Positions 9,183 through 17,308 of a stretch of DNA of 64,000 bases are shown here, in pieces. Below the pieces are notes generated by a model. That model had not been told where the DNA came from and searched no databases. It saw only the letters and a program-made list of their open reading frames with translations. Location of the stretch: positions 563,176 through 627,175 of the forward strand of contig NZ_DLHM01000001.1 of NCBI RefSeq assembly GCF_002483205.1. Reading direction: 5' to 3'. The stretch's first letter is position 1, and the number at the start of each line of letters is the position of its first letter. Made by a program: the position numbers and the translations under genes. The stretch is from Flavihumibacter sp. UBA7668. Lineage in GTDB: Bacteria > Bacteroidota > Bacteroidia > Chitinophagales > Chitinophagaceae.

Positions 9183-9866
9183 TTAGTCTCTCCTACTCAT
9201 ATATATTAGAATATACTGTATCAAAGTAACCAACGAAGCAATGGCTGCAACAACATAAGTCATAGCCGCCCATTTCAAGGCATCTTTAGCCTGTGGTTGC
9301 TCTTCAGCAGTTGTAATATTGGTCCGTTCCAGCCAGGCCAGCGCCCGATTACTGGCATCAAACTCAACCGGCAGCGTAATGAGCGAAAACAGGGTAGTTA
9401 CCCCAAAAAGAATAATTCCTCCCAGTAACAGGCTTGGAAAGGTATTAATCAGAAGTATTCCTGCCAGCAATACCCACTGAACCAGCGTTGAACTGACCTG
9501 AACAGCCGGAACCAGCTTCGATCGCAGGGTCAGCCAGGGATATGCCGTTGCATGTTGCACCGCATGTCCACATTCATGCGCTGCCACTGCAGCCGCAGCC
9601 ACATTCCGCCCTTCAAATATATCCGGACTCAATGCAATTGTTTTTGTTACCGGGTTATAATGGTCAGAAAGAAAGCCTTGCGACATGGTTACCTGCACAT
9701 CATATATGCCATTTTCCTTTAACATACGAACGGCAACCTCCTGCCCGGACAATCCAGACCTTAACTGCGTCTGAGAATACTTCTTTATTTTGCTCTTCAA
9801 CATATAAGAAACCAACATACTGATTACCACAAAAAAAATTGAAACAAACATGATTGACGGTGTCAT
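9183..9866 (-). CDS. YugP-type membrane zinc metallopeptidase
   Basis: The product has 227 residues and resembles the Zn_peptidase_2 family (YugP of Bacillus). It starts with a transmembrane helix (about residues 5-22). The zinc motif HECGH (His97, Glu98, His101) follows the family's Ala-rich stretch. Two or three further hydrophobic segments occupy about 120-165 and the C-terminal 200-222. The predicted topology is an integral membrane protease. The physiological substrate of this family is unknown. A dedicated terminator follows, so it is probably monocistronic. Confidence 0.88.
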   Translation of the reverse strand: MTPSIMFVSIFFVVISMLVSYMLKSKIKKYSQTQLRSGLSGQEVAVRMLKENGIYDVQVTMSQGFLSDHYNPVTKTIALSPDIFEGRNVAAAAVAAHECGHAVQHATAYPWLTLRSKLVPAVQVSSTLVQWVLLAGILLINTFPSLLLGGIILFGVTTLFSLITLPVEFDASNRALAWLERTNITTAEEQPQAKDALKWAAMTYVVAAIASLVTLIQYILIYMSRRD

Positions 9867-10369
9867 AAAATTCCCATTTAGTCGGTTTATTAGTCTATCA
9901 AATCAATGTCCAATTTACCCAAATAAAGTGAAATCGGTTGTTTTTTAACGATTGAGCAGACGTTTTGTCATCCCCATAAAAACACCCGTTTTTAACCTGA
10001 CAATTTTACCTGTTCATTTTTTCTGAAGGTTTTATGGTAAATATACAAAACAATGAATATCAATTAATTAACTATGCCATTAAGCGCAAAAATGCTTGTA
10101 TTTCGGGGGGCTAAAAGTTATTCACAGGGCCAAAAATTTATTTTGAAATGTGCCCCTTATTCGTAATTTAGTGCAAGAATTTAATGGGTTAGTAAGTAAA
10201 GGGTCAGCAGAAATGCTGGCCTTTTTACTTTTAAGAAACGCACAATTTTATCAACTCCTGTTAAATCAGATTTGCAAAATATTCTACACCACATTTCAAC
10301 TTCACTTTATCATAGTTTGCATCCATATCCTTCTTTCACTTTTCACCATTCACCATTCACTTCTTTATC
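9867..10369. other. Intergenic region before radA, with a possible small RNA
   Basis: No convincing protein gene is present. The first part (to about 10080) is AT-rich without recognisable sites. From about 10090 to 10230 there is a cluster of complementary segments ending in a terminator-like hairpin: GGGGC (10107-10111) can pair with GCCCC (10152-10156), and CTTG (10095-10098) with CAAG (10174-10177). This is compatible with a structured transcript but not proof of one. Confidence 0.3.
10195..10229 (+). terminator. Terminator-like hairpin upstream of radA
   Basis: AGTAAAGGGTCAGCA (10195-10209) folds onto TGCTGGCC-TTTTTACT (10214-10229) through a GAAA tetraloop, with one G-U pair and a bulge. 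A T-run is part of the right arm. No protein gene ends nearby on this strand, so it would terminate an unannotated transcript or attenuate radA. Confidence 0.45.
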
Positions 10370-11743
10370 ATGGCTAAATCCAAATCAGCTTTTTTTTGTC
10401 AACAATGTGGATATGAAAGTACCAAGTGGTTAGGAAAATGTCCGGCTTGCCAACAATGGAACACATTCGTTGAAGAAATAAAACAAAAAGAAACCGTAAC
10501 ATCTTCAGCAGCCTGGCAAGTTGGTTCAACTGCAATCAAAGCAACTGCAACCCGTTTGCAGGACGTACCAATCACAAAAGAAGTTAGAATGACAACCCCT
10601 GATCCGGAATTAAACCGTGTATTAGGTGGAGGCATTGTAAGTGGCAGTATTGTTTTGGTTGCCGGAGAACCCGGAATTGGAAAGTCAACTTTGTTTCTTC
10701 AAATTGGCTTGCAATTAAACACAGTGAAAGTTTTATATGTCAGCGGAGAAGAAAGCGAACAACAGATCCGAATGCGCGCTGCGCGACTTCCTTTCACGAA
10801 TGATAACTTTTATTTGCTAACAGCAACCAATACCCAACAGATCTTTCAGGAAATTAAACAACTGCAACCGGAACTCGTAATTATTGATTCCATTCAAACA
10901 CTCTATACACCAAGTATTGAATCTTCGCCAGGCAGCGTATCCCAGATAAGAGAAACCGCAGCTGAATGGCAACGCTTCGCTAAAGAATCCAATACGCCGG
11001 TTTTCTTAATCGGTCATATAACAAAAGATGGCGCCATAGCCGGACCCAAGATCCTCGAACATATGGTGGATACCGTGCTGCAGTTTGAAGGTGACCGTCA
11101 TTATGCTTACCGGATTTTAAGAACACTTAAAAACCGATTCGGCAGTACATCCGAACTTGGTATCTATGAAATGAGCTCAAGCGGAATGAAAGGTGTACTC
11201 AATCCAAGTGATATCCTACTCTCCCATTCAGGTGAACAACTGAGTGGGATCGCCATTGCTGCTGCCATAGAAGGTATGCGTCCCTTTTTGATTGAAGTAC
11301 AGGCACTCGTTACACCATCAGTTTATGGTACACCCCAACGTACCGTAAGTGGTTTTGATTTAAGACGTCTTCAATTATTACTGGCCGTGCTCGAAAAACG
11401 GGGAGGCTTTCAATTCGGAAGCAAAGATGTATTTCTGAATATTGCAGGTGGATTAAAAGTAGAAGACCCTGCTATCGACCTGGCTGTACTATGTGCCTTA
11501 TTAAGCTCTTTCACCGATATCCCAATTCCTTCCCATACCTGTTTTGCAGGAGAAGTTGGATTAAGTGGTGAAATCAGATCAGTCAATCGGGTTGAACAAC
11601 GAATTTCGGAAGCCGAAAAACTGGGATTGGAAAAAATTCTTGTCTCCCGTTTCGGCCAGAAAGGAACCAGTTTCCCTACCGCAAATATTGAAATTCTTCC
11701 TCTTGCAAGAGTGGAAGACGTTTATCAACTGTTGTTTTCCTGA
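10370..11743 (+). CDS. radA: DNA repair protein RadA
   Basis: RadA (457 aa) is a RecA-like ATPase and helicase that promotes branch migration in homologous recombination. An N-terminal zinc finger has cysteines 10, 13, 24 and 27. Walker A GEPGIGKST is at about 99-107, and the RadA-specific KNRFGST motif at about 253. The C-terminal third is the Lon-protease-like domain (inactive scaffold). Full family length. The ATG at 10370 places the zinc finger at the expected distance from the N-terminus. Confidence 0.96.
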   Translation: MAKSKSAFFCQQCGYESTKWLGKCPACQQWNTFVEEIKQKETVTSSAAWQVGSTAIKATATRLQDVPITKEVRMTTPDPELNRVLGGGIVSGSIVLVAGEPGIGKSTLFLQIGLQLNTVKVLYVSGEESEQQIRMRAARLPFTNDNFYLLTATNTQQIFQEIKQLQPELVIIDSIQTLYTPSIESSPGSVSQIRETAAEWQRFAKESNTPVFLIGHITKDGAIAGPKILEHMVDTVLQFEGDRHYAYRILRTLKNRFGSTSELGIYEMSSSGMKGVLNPSDILLSHSGEQLSGIAIAAAIEGMRPFLIEVQALVTPSVYGTPQRTVSGFDLRRLQLLLAVLEKRGGFQFGSKDVFLNIAGGLKVEDPAIDLAVLCALLSSFTDIPIPSHTCFAGEVGLSGEIRSVNRVEQRISEAEKLGLEKILVSRFGQKGTSFPTANIEILPLARVEDVYQLLFS

Positions 11744-11766
11744 TGAAAGAAACCGTTAATTCGCGC

Positions 11767-11797
11767 TTGACAAGGACGATCAACGGATCTAATTTTG
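11767..11797 (+). promoter_or_regulatory. Bacteroidota promoter directly before comF
   Basis: A TTG (11767-11769) lies 20 nt before TAATTTTG (11790-11797). Both elements and the spacing fit the -33/-7 consensus. The -7 box ends 4 nt before the comF ATG, so transcription would start at or next to the start codon. Confidence 0.5.
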
Positions 11798-11801
11798 GCT
11801 T

Positions 11802-12500
11802 ATGCCTGATTCAATTATTGAGATCCTTTCATCTCTCCTGTTTCCGCATACATGTGCAGCATGCGGCACCAATCAGCTGCTTGCTGAAAATGGAATCTGT
11901 ACAGCCTGCCTATGGACAATTCCATCTACCGGATTTTTAGAGGTTCCTGAAAATGAAGTCGATGCCATTTTCCGTGGCAGATTACAGGTTGAACATGCAG
12001 CTGCAGCCACTTATTTTACCCGTCAGAGTATTGTGCAATCTATCCTGCATCAATTGAAATATTCGTATAGAAAAGAACTGGGGCTTCAATTGGGTCAGTG
12101 GATGGGGCATCAACTAAGTACCTGCAACTGGATAAAGGAAATTGATAGCATACTTCCAATGCCACTTCATCCGGAAAGAAAAGCAAAGAGAGGTTATAAT
12201 CAGGCAGAATTATTATGCGATGGGATTCATCAACAGACAGGCATCGCAATAGAAAGCAACCTTCTTGAACGCACTACAGCTACCCTTTCTCAAACGACTC
12301 AACACCGGGCAGAACGCTGGCACAATATGAAAGATGTATTTCAGATTAAACAGCCATCGCTATTGGAAAACAAACATACTTTACTGGTAGATGATGTCGT
12401 AACTACCGGCGCAACACTGGAAGCAGTGGGGGAAAAAATTCTGGCAATTCCGGGTACCAAACTCAGTATTTTTTGTTTTGCCTATACCCTGCCTCATTAA
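11802..12500 (+). CDS. comF: ComF-family phosphoribosyltransferase-like protein
   Basis: The product (232 aa) belongs to the ComF/GntX family, linked to DNA uptake in naturally competent bacteria and of uncertain enzymatic activity. The N-terminal zinc-binding motif has Cys18, Cys21, Cys33 and Cys36. The type I phosphoribosyltransferase signature LLVDDVVTTGATLEA is near residue 194. The region around residue 105 (LPMPLHPERKAKRGYNQAELL) is also typical. It lies 58 bp after radA with its own candidate promoter. Involvement in competence here is inference only. Confidence 0.9.
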   Translation: MPDSIIEILSSLLFPHTCAACGTNQLLAENGICTACLWTIPSTGFLEVPENEVDAIFRGRLQVEHAAAATYFTRQSIVQSILHQLKYSYRKELGLQLGQWMGHQLSTCNWIKEIDSILPMPLHPERKAKRGYNQAELLCDGIHQQTGIAIESNLLERTTATLSQTTQHRAERWHNMKDVFQIKQPSLLENKHTLLVDDVVTTGATLEAVGEKILAIPGTKLSIFCFAYTLPH

Positions 12501-12526
12501 TATTTCAGGTTTCCTGCATACTGCAT

Positions 12527-12534
12527 TATTTTTG
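12527..12534 (+). promoter_or_regulatory. -7 box before the beta-helix lipoprotein gene
   Basis: TATTTTTG matches TAnnTTTG and ends 5 nt before the ATG at 12540. As with comF, this would give an almost leaderless transcript. No convincing -33 element. Confidence 0.35.
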
Positions 12535-12539
12535 GGACT

Positions 12540-13934
12540 ATGTGGCGTTCCTTATTTGTCCTTATTTCCTGCCTGCTGCTTTTCTCCTGTAAAAAGGACA
12601 ATTTGCTGACGAGTAAGGATGCACCTATATATATAGGTATTGATACTATTCATTTCGATACCATTTTCACAACTGCGGGCTCTGTTACAAAATCTTTCCG
12701 GATTATAAATGAAAACGACCAACGGATCCGTATCTCTTCCATCCGGCTGGCAGGAGCTGATGCAGGAGTTTTCAGGATCAATGTAAATGGCGAACCCGGA
12801 CCATTGGTACAATCAGTAGATATTGCTGCGGGTGACAGTGCCCATGTTTTTGTAAACCTTCGAATTCCTGAAAATACCGAAGCCCTTCCCTTTTTGGTTC
12901 GCGATAGTATTTCCATTCAATGGAATGGGCAGGAAAAATGGATTCAACTGGCTGCTTATGGACAAAATGCTCATTATATCCGGAATGGCTCAATCAGCAA
13001 CAACACCACCTGGAATAATTCATTGCCTTATGTTATTCTTGGACCGATGGTAGTTGAAGAAAATACGCTACTTCAAATTACTAAAGGAACACGAGTTTAT
13101 GTACATGCTGACGCTCCCATTATTGTAAATGGCAGTCTCCATATTACTGGTGATACCGCAGCGGCTGATCGGGTGGAATTTTCCGGAGATCGGTTAGATG
13201 TCCCTTATTCAGAATTTCCGGCATCCTGGCCCGGGATCTTTTTTACTGCAGTAAGCACATCTAACCATATTCAATATGCGAATTTTAAAAATGCCTACCA
13301 GGCAATTGTGGTGGAAGGAAGAGAAACAAGTGGTAATTATAAATTGGAACTCGAACAGGTTCATATAACGAATGCATTTGATGCAGGTTTGCTGGCAATT
13401 AACAGTTCTGTTCATGCCAATAACCTGCTGATCAGTAATTGCGGAAAAAATATGCAGATAGCAGGTGGCGGAAAATATGCTTTCAATCATAGTACCCTCG
13501 TTGCTGTCTCCAACAACCTGATTCCACATAAAGATCCGGTTGTTCTGATGAGTAATGCAGTTATGGTAAATGGGATTCCCGTGCAGGCATCCCTGCAGGC
13601 AGTTTTCCGTAATTGTATTATCTGGGGCGAGGGAGGCACCGTCGAAAATGAAGTACTCGCATTGAAAGAAGGCTCATTTCCGTATGAAATACGTTTTGAA
13701 TCCGGGATCTGGAAAATGAATGAACCCTATCAACATATGGAGGCCATAAACATGTTAACCAATGAAACCCCCTTGTTTGAACAGGCAGAACCAGGTTCAA
13801 TAATTTTTAATTTCCGGCTGAAAGAAGGCTCACCTGCTTTGGATAAAGGAATCAATCTGGACTTAGCTATTGATCTGGATGGGAAAAAAAGACCCAAAGG
13901 ACTACCTGATTTTGGTGCCTATGAAAAACAATAA
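12540..13934 (+). CDS. Right-handed beta-helix lipoprotein
   Basis: This 464-residue protein has a lipoprotein signal with the modified cysteine at residue 17 (LLLFSC-KKD). The first domain (about 35-140) looks like an immunoglobulin-like DUF1573-type fold (TTAGSVTKSFRIINENDQRIRI). The rest has the repeating beta-strand texture of a pectate-lyase-like beta-helix. It ends with the motif GSPALDKGINLDLAIDLDG followed by GAYEKQ, common in choice-of-anchor-Q / beta-helix proteins. No catalytic site is evident, so surface adhesion or binding is as likely as lyase activity. Confidence 0.75.
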   Translation: MWRSLFVLISCLLLFSCKKDNLLTSKDAPIYIGIDTIHFDTIFTTAGSVTKSFRIINENDQRIRISSIRLAGADAGVFRINVNGEPGPLVQSVDIAAGDSAHVFVNLRIPENTEALPFLVRDSISIQWNGQEKWIQLAAYGQNAHYIRNGSISNNTTWNNSLPYVILGPMVVEENTLLQITKGTRVYVHADAPIIVNGSLHITGDTAAADRVEFSGDRLDVPYSEFPASWPGIFFTAVSTSNHIQYANFKNAYQAIVVEGRETSGNYKLELEQVHITNAFDAGLLAINSSVHANNLLISNCGKNMQIAGGGKYAFNHSTLVAVSNNLIPHKDPVVLMSNAVMVNGIPVQASLQAVFRNCIIWGEGGTVENEVLALKEGSFPYEIRFESGIWKMNEPYQHMEAINMLTNETPLFEQAEPGSIIFNFRLKEGSPALDKGINLDLAIDLDGKKRPKGLPDFGAYEKQ

Positions 13935-13973
13935 AACCGGATCTTTGTTAGACTTACAGATAAATAAATTACT

Positions 13974-14486
13974 ATGCTTAAAACATTGCTTCTCTCCATG
14001 ATAGTTTTTGCAGTAACGGGTATTCATGATTTTAAACTGAAAACCCTGGATGGTAAACCCATGGATATGGCCCAGTTTAAAGGAAAAAAACTCCTGATTG
14101 TAAATACTGCATCCAAATGTGGTTATACAAAACAATATGCCGACCTGCAGGAATTGCATGAGAAATATGGATCCAAAATTACCGTAGTGGGCTTTCCGGC
14201 CAATAATTTCGGGGGACAGGAACCCGGTTCCAATGATGAAATTGCCAGCTTCTGTAAAAAGAATTTTGGAGTTAGTTTCCCCATGGCAGAAAAAGTGAGT
14301 GTTAAAGGTGGCGATATCCACCCGCTTTTCAAATACCTAACGGAAGAAGCCGGAAAAATGGGCATAAAAGACCCGATCAAATGGAATTTCACCAAATTTC
14401 TGGTGGATGAAAATGGTAAACTTCTTGAGGTTTTCCCAAGTGGTGTTAAACCAACCGATGAAGCAATTACCAAGTACCTGAATTAG
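13974..14486 (+). CDS. Glutathione peroxidase family thiol peroxidase
   Basis: The product has 170 residues. The peroxidatic cysteine is Cys49 in NTASKCGYT, and the catalytic partners are Gln (FGGQEPGS, about 83) and the WNF motif (about 137-139). Cysteine rather than selenocysteine is used, and such bacterial enzymes usually take electrons from thioredoxin. The N-terminus is hydrophobic (LLLSMIVFAVTG), suggesting export or a membrane anchor, unlike typical cytosolic relatives. It sits between the beta-helix gene and holB on the same strand. Confidence 0.93.
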   Translation: MLKTLLLSMIVFAVTGIHDFKLKTLDGKPMDMAQFKGKKLLIVNTASKCGYTKQYADLQELHEKYGSKITVVGFPANNFGGQEPGSNDEIASFCKKNFGVSFPMAEKVSVKGGDIHPLFKYLTEEAGKMGIKDPIKWNFTKFLVDENGKLLEVFPSGVKPTDEAITKYLN

Positions 14487-14498
14487 TATATTCGCCGA

Positions 14499-15716
14499 AT
14501 GGTATTCGACGAAATAGTAGGACAGGAAGAAACGAAGGAACAATTGCGCGAGATGGTTCAATCCAACCGATTGAGCCATGCGCTACTGGTACTGGGTAAG
14601 GATGGTTCAGGGGGATTGCCCCTTGCCCTTGCTTTTGCTCAATATATAGTATGTGAAAAAGTTCAGGCGGCCCTGAACCCAGTTCCGGCTGGTCCGTCTT
14701 TGTTTGGTGAAGAAGAGCCGGCAGTAGCGGGCTCCGTACCTCTTTCCTCCTGTGGTGCATGTGCAGCCTGTTCAAAAGCTTCGGCATTTGTACATCCCGA
14801 TATTCATTTTTCCTATCCGGTTATTCCTAAAAAAAGTGGGGATAAACCGGTTAGTACCGATTATAGCACCCAATGGCGGGAATTCCTTAAGGATCAGCCC
14901 TATGGAAGTTTATACGATTGGCTGCAGTTTATACAGGCAGAAAATAAACAAGGAAATATCACTTCAGAAGAATGTAATGAGATAATCAGGAAACTTAGCC
15001 TGAAAACTTTTGAAAGCAAGTACAAGGTGCTGGTGATGTGGATGCCGGAAATGCTGGGCAAAGAGGGTAACAAATTGCTTAAACTGATCGAAGAGCCGCC
15101 CCCCAATACGCTGTTTTTGCTGGTAGCTGAAAATGAGGCACTTATCTTACCTACCATATTATCCCGATGCCAGCTGGTTCGGATTCCACCACTTACTGAC
15201 CAGGAAGTGGCGATGGCATTAATTGCGAAAAAAGGGGTAGAAGAAAAACAAGCCCGCCAGATTGCTGCCATTACTGAAGGAAATTTTCGGGAAGCATTGG
15301 CAGAACTGAATCATGCGGGAGAAGACTGGCAATTACTGGTAAGAGAATGGTTAAACGCCATCCTGAAGAACGGTCCGGTTTCTCTTGTTAAGTGGATTGA
15401 GGAAATCAGTAAACAGGGTCGGGAAAAACAGAAACAGTTTCTGCGTTTCTTTAATCACCTGTTGCAACAGAGTATTCGGATCAATGTACTGGGCGAAAAC
15501 AGCGAATGGGCCTCCAATTTACCTACGGTTGAGAAAGATTTTATACTGCGTATTAATAAAATGGCAAATTTATCGCAGCAGGAAGCAATAGTAGAAGAGC
15601 TCGATAAAGCCGCCTATTATATTGAAAGAAATGCTAATGCGAAAATGCTCTTTCATGCACTTAGTTTGCAATTATTCCATATTTTACGCGATAAGGTGAA
15701 GGTACAGCCGTGGTAG
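14499..15716 (+). CDS. holB: DNA polymerase III delta' subunit (clamp loader)
   Basis: This AAA+ clamp-loader subunit (405 aa) begins with the family start VFDEIVGQEETKEQL and SHALL. The Walker A position reads GKDGSGGL: the lysine is replaced, as in non-ATP-binding delta' proteins. A zinc module with CGACAAC follows at about residue 85-92. Sensor region and the arginine-finger motif LSRCQLVR are present. An insertion of acidic and proline-rich residues before the zinc module is longer than in E. coli. The gene is followed by ricT, 55 bp downstream. Confidence 0.88.
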   Translation: MVFDEIVGQEETKEQLREMVQSNRLSHALLVLGKDGSGGLPLALAFAQYIVCEKVQAALNPVPAGPSLFGEEEPAVAGSVPLSSCGACAACSKASAFVHPDIHFSYPVIPKKSGDKPVSTDYSTQWREFLKDQPYGSLYDWLQFIQAENKQGNITSEECNEIIRKLSLKTFESKYKVLVMWMPEMLGKEGNKLLKLIEEPPPNTLFLLVAENEALILPTILSRCQLVRIPPLTDQEVAMALIAKKGVEEKQARQIAAITEGNFREALAELNHAGEDWQLLVREWLNAILKNGPVSLVKWIEEISKQGREKQKQFLRFFNHLLQQSIRINVLGENSEWASNLPTVEKDFILRINKMANLSQQEAIVEELDKAAYYIERNANAKMLFHALSLQLFHILRDKVKVQPW

Positions 15717-15724
15717 TTTTCGCC

Positions 15725-15732
15725 TATATTTG
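15725..15732 (+). promoter_or_regulatory. -7 box before ricT
   Basis: TATATTTG is a perfect TAnnTTTG match, 39 nt before the ricT ATG, placing the start of transcription roughly 35 nt upstream of the gene. No clear -33 element. Confidence 0.4.
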
Positions 15733-15771
15733 TAAAAGATAATTAATTCACATTCATTTTATTACATATAT

Positions 15772-17205
15772 ATGGGATGCAGTAGTTGTGGAACGGGGAA
15801 ACCCAATGGTTGCAAAAGTAACGGAGGATGTTCTTCCGGCGGATGCAACAGAATGAATGCGTACGATTGGTTACAGAACCTTCCTTTTGCAGATCCGGAA
15901 GCGGCCTGCAAAGTGGTGGAGGTTTCGTTTAATAATGGAAGCCGAAAGGATTTTTTCAGGAACAATACGCTTACTGTTTTCGAAAAAGGAGAACAGGTTA
16001 CTGTGGAAGGGGTAAGTGGTGTTGATGTTGGAGAAATAAACCTGCATGGCGAAATCGTACGGATTCAAATGAAAAAAAGGGGCGCAAACGAGTTTGACCC
16101 CGAAATGAAAAAAGTATTGCGCAGGGCCAATGAACGCGATCTTGAATTGTTGAAAGTCAACAAGGCAAGAGAGGCTGAAGCACTGATCCGCGCGCGTGCA
16201 ATTGCCCGGCAATTAAAGCTGGAAATGAAAGTAAGTGAGGTGGAAATTCAGGCAGATGGCCGGAAAGCGACCTTCTTTTATATAGCAGATGATCGGGTTG
16301 ATTTCCGGGAACTAATCAAGATATATGCCGGTGAGTTTAAGGTAAAGGTTGAAATGCGGCAGATCGGGGCCCGGCAGGAAGCCGCAAAAGTAGGCGGAAT
16401 TGGCAGTTGCGGTCGGGAGCTATGCTGCAGTACCTGGTTAACTGATTTCAAAAGTGTGAACACAACGGCAGCCCGTTACCAGAACCTCAGTATTAATCAG
16501 ACAAAACTTAGTGGCCAGTGTGGTCGATTAAAATGTTGTCTGAATTATGAACTGGATACCTATCTGGATGCCTTACAGGGTTTTCCGGACCGCGCCGATA
16601 CCATTCGGGTTGCCAGAGGAACAGCCACACTTATCAAAAAAGATATTTTCAAGAACCTGATGTGGTATGTATTGCCTGACAGCAATAAACAGTATCCGCT
16701 GACCATTGAGCGGGTGCGTAAAATCATGTCGCAGAATGCACAGGGTATTGTTCCGGACGAACTGGAAGCCGTAGATGTTACCAGCACCAAACCCAAAGAA
16801 GTGGAACCGGAATTTGTGGATGTAGTTGGACAAATCAGTCTGCGTAGTCTGGAGAAAAATGATCGACGCCGGAAACAGCAACAACAGCAGCAGAAGCAAA
16901 AAGGGGGTGGACAGCCACCAAGAGGACCGCAGCAGGGTCAGCAGGGTCAGGGTCAGCAAGGGCAAAATCGCCCGGCTCAGCCACAGCCCCAGCAACGCCA
17001 ACAGGGGCCAAGGCCTCCGCGTCCACAGGGAGATCGTCCTCCTCGTCCGCAAGGTGATCGACCTCAGGGTGATCGACCTCAGGGTGATCGGCCATCTCGT
17101 CCGCAAAGACCTCAGGGTGGCGGTCCGAGGAACCAGGGCGGAGGAAACACGGGCGGCAATAATCCAAAAGGTCCAAAACCGGGTCCAACACCAGGTGAAG
17201 CTTAA
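15772..17205 (+). CDS. ricT: PSP1-domain protein RicT with Cys-rich head and Gln/Pro/Arg-rich tail
   Basis: This 477-residue protein has the PSP1 C-terminal domain found in RicT (YaaT), which in Bacillus works with RicA/RicF and RNase Y in mRNA maturation. The head has cysteines at 3, 6, 14, 20 and 25. The conserved pairs GSCGRELCC (about 212-218) and CGRLKCC (about 250-256) match the iron-sulfur region of the family. From about residue 365 the protein is a low-complexity tail with poly-Gln and PQGDRP repeats. The holB-ricT order is also that of Bacillus subtilis. RNA association by the tail is inference. Confidence 0.88.
   Translation: MGCSSCGTGKPNGCKSNGGCSSGGCNRMNAYDWLQNLPFADPEAACKVVEVSFNNGSRKDFFRNNTLTVFEKGEQVTVEGVSGVDVGEINLHGEIVRIQMKKRGANEFDPEMKKVLRRANERDLELLKVNKAREAEALIRARAIARQLKLEMKVSEVEIQADGRKATFFYIADDRVDFRELIKIYAGEFKVKVEMRQIGARQEAAKVGGIGSCGRELCCSTWLTDFKSVNTTAARYQNLSINQTKLSGQCGRLKCCLNYELDTYLDALQGFPDRADTIRVARGTATLIKKDIFKNLMWYVLPDSNKQYPLTIERVRKIMSQNAQGIVPDELEAVDVTSTKPKEVEPEFVDVVGQISLRSLEKNDRRRKQQQQQQKQKGGGQPPRGPQQGQQGQGQQGQNRPAQPQPQQRQQGPRPPRPQGDRPPRPQGDRPQGDRPQGDRPSRPQRPQGGGPRNQGGGNTGGNNPKGPKPGPTPGEA
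17053..17097 (+). repeat. 15-bp tandem repeat in the ricT tail
   Basis: GGTGATCGACCTCAG occurs twice in perfect tandem (17053-17067, 17068-17082), followed by a diverged third unit. It encodes the GDRPQ repeat. Copy number could vary between strains by slippage, in frame because the unit is a multiple of three. Confidence 0.75.
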
Positions 17206-17229
17206 TTTAAAAACAAATTAAATACTGTT

Positions 17230-17267
17230 AAAATCCGTTTAGCGCATGTTATGGCTTAACGGATTTT
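17230..17267 (+). terminator. Intrinsic terminator after ricT
   Basis: AAAATCCGTT (17230-17239) pairs with AACGGATTTT (17258-17267), followed by a T-rich tract. It lies between ricT and the thioredoxin gene and argues that translation of the latter starts at 17309 rather than upstream at 17246. Confidence 0.75.
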
Positions 17268-17308
17268 TCTTTTTTACCTTATTTTTAATTACACACAACC
17301 TTATTGAT

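Noticed and set aside
10150..10377. 75-residue reading frame upstream of radA
   Set aside because: It runs through a terminator-like hairpin, overlaps the radA start and has no recognisable protein features.
16573..17221. Three long overlapping frames on both strands opposite the ricT tail
   Set aside because: They are by-products of the GC-rich tandem repeat region; composition is repetitive and the ricT frame is clearly the real one.
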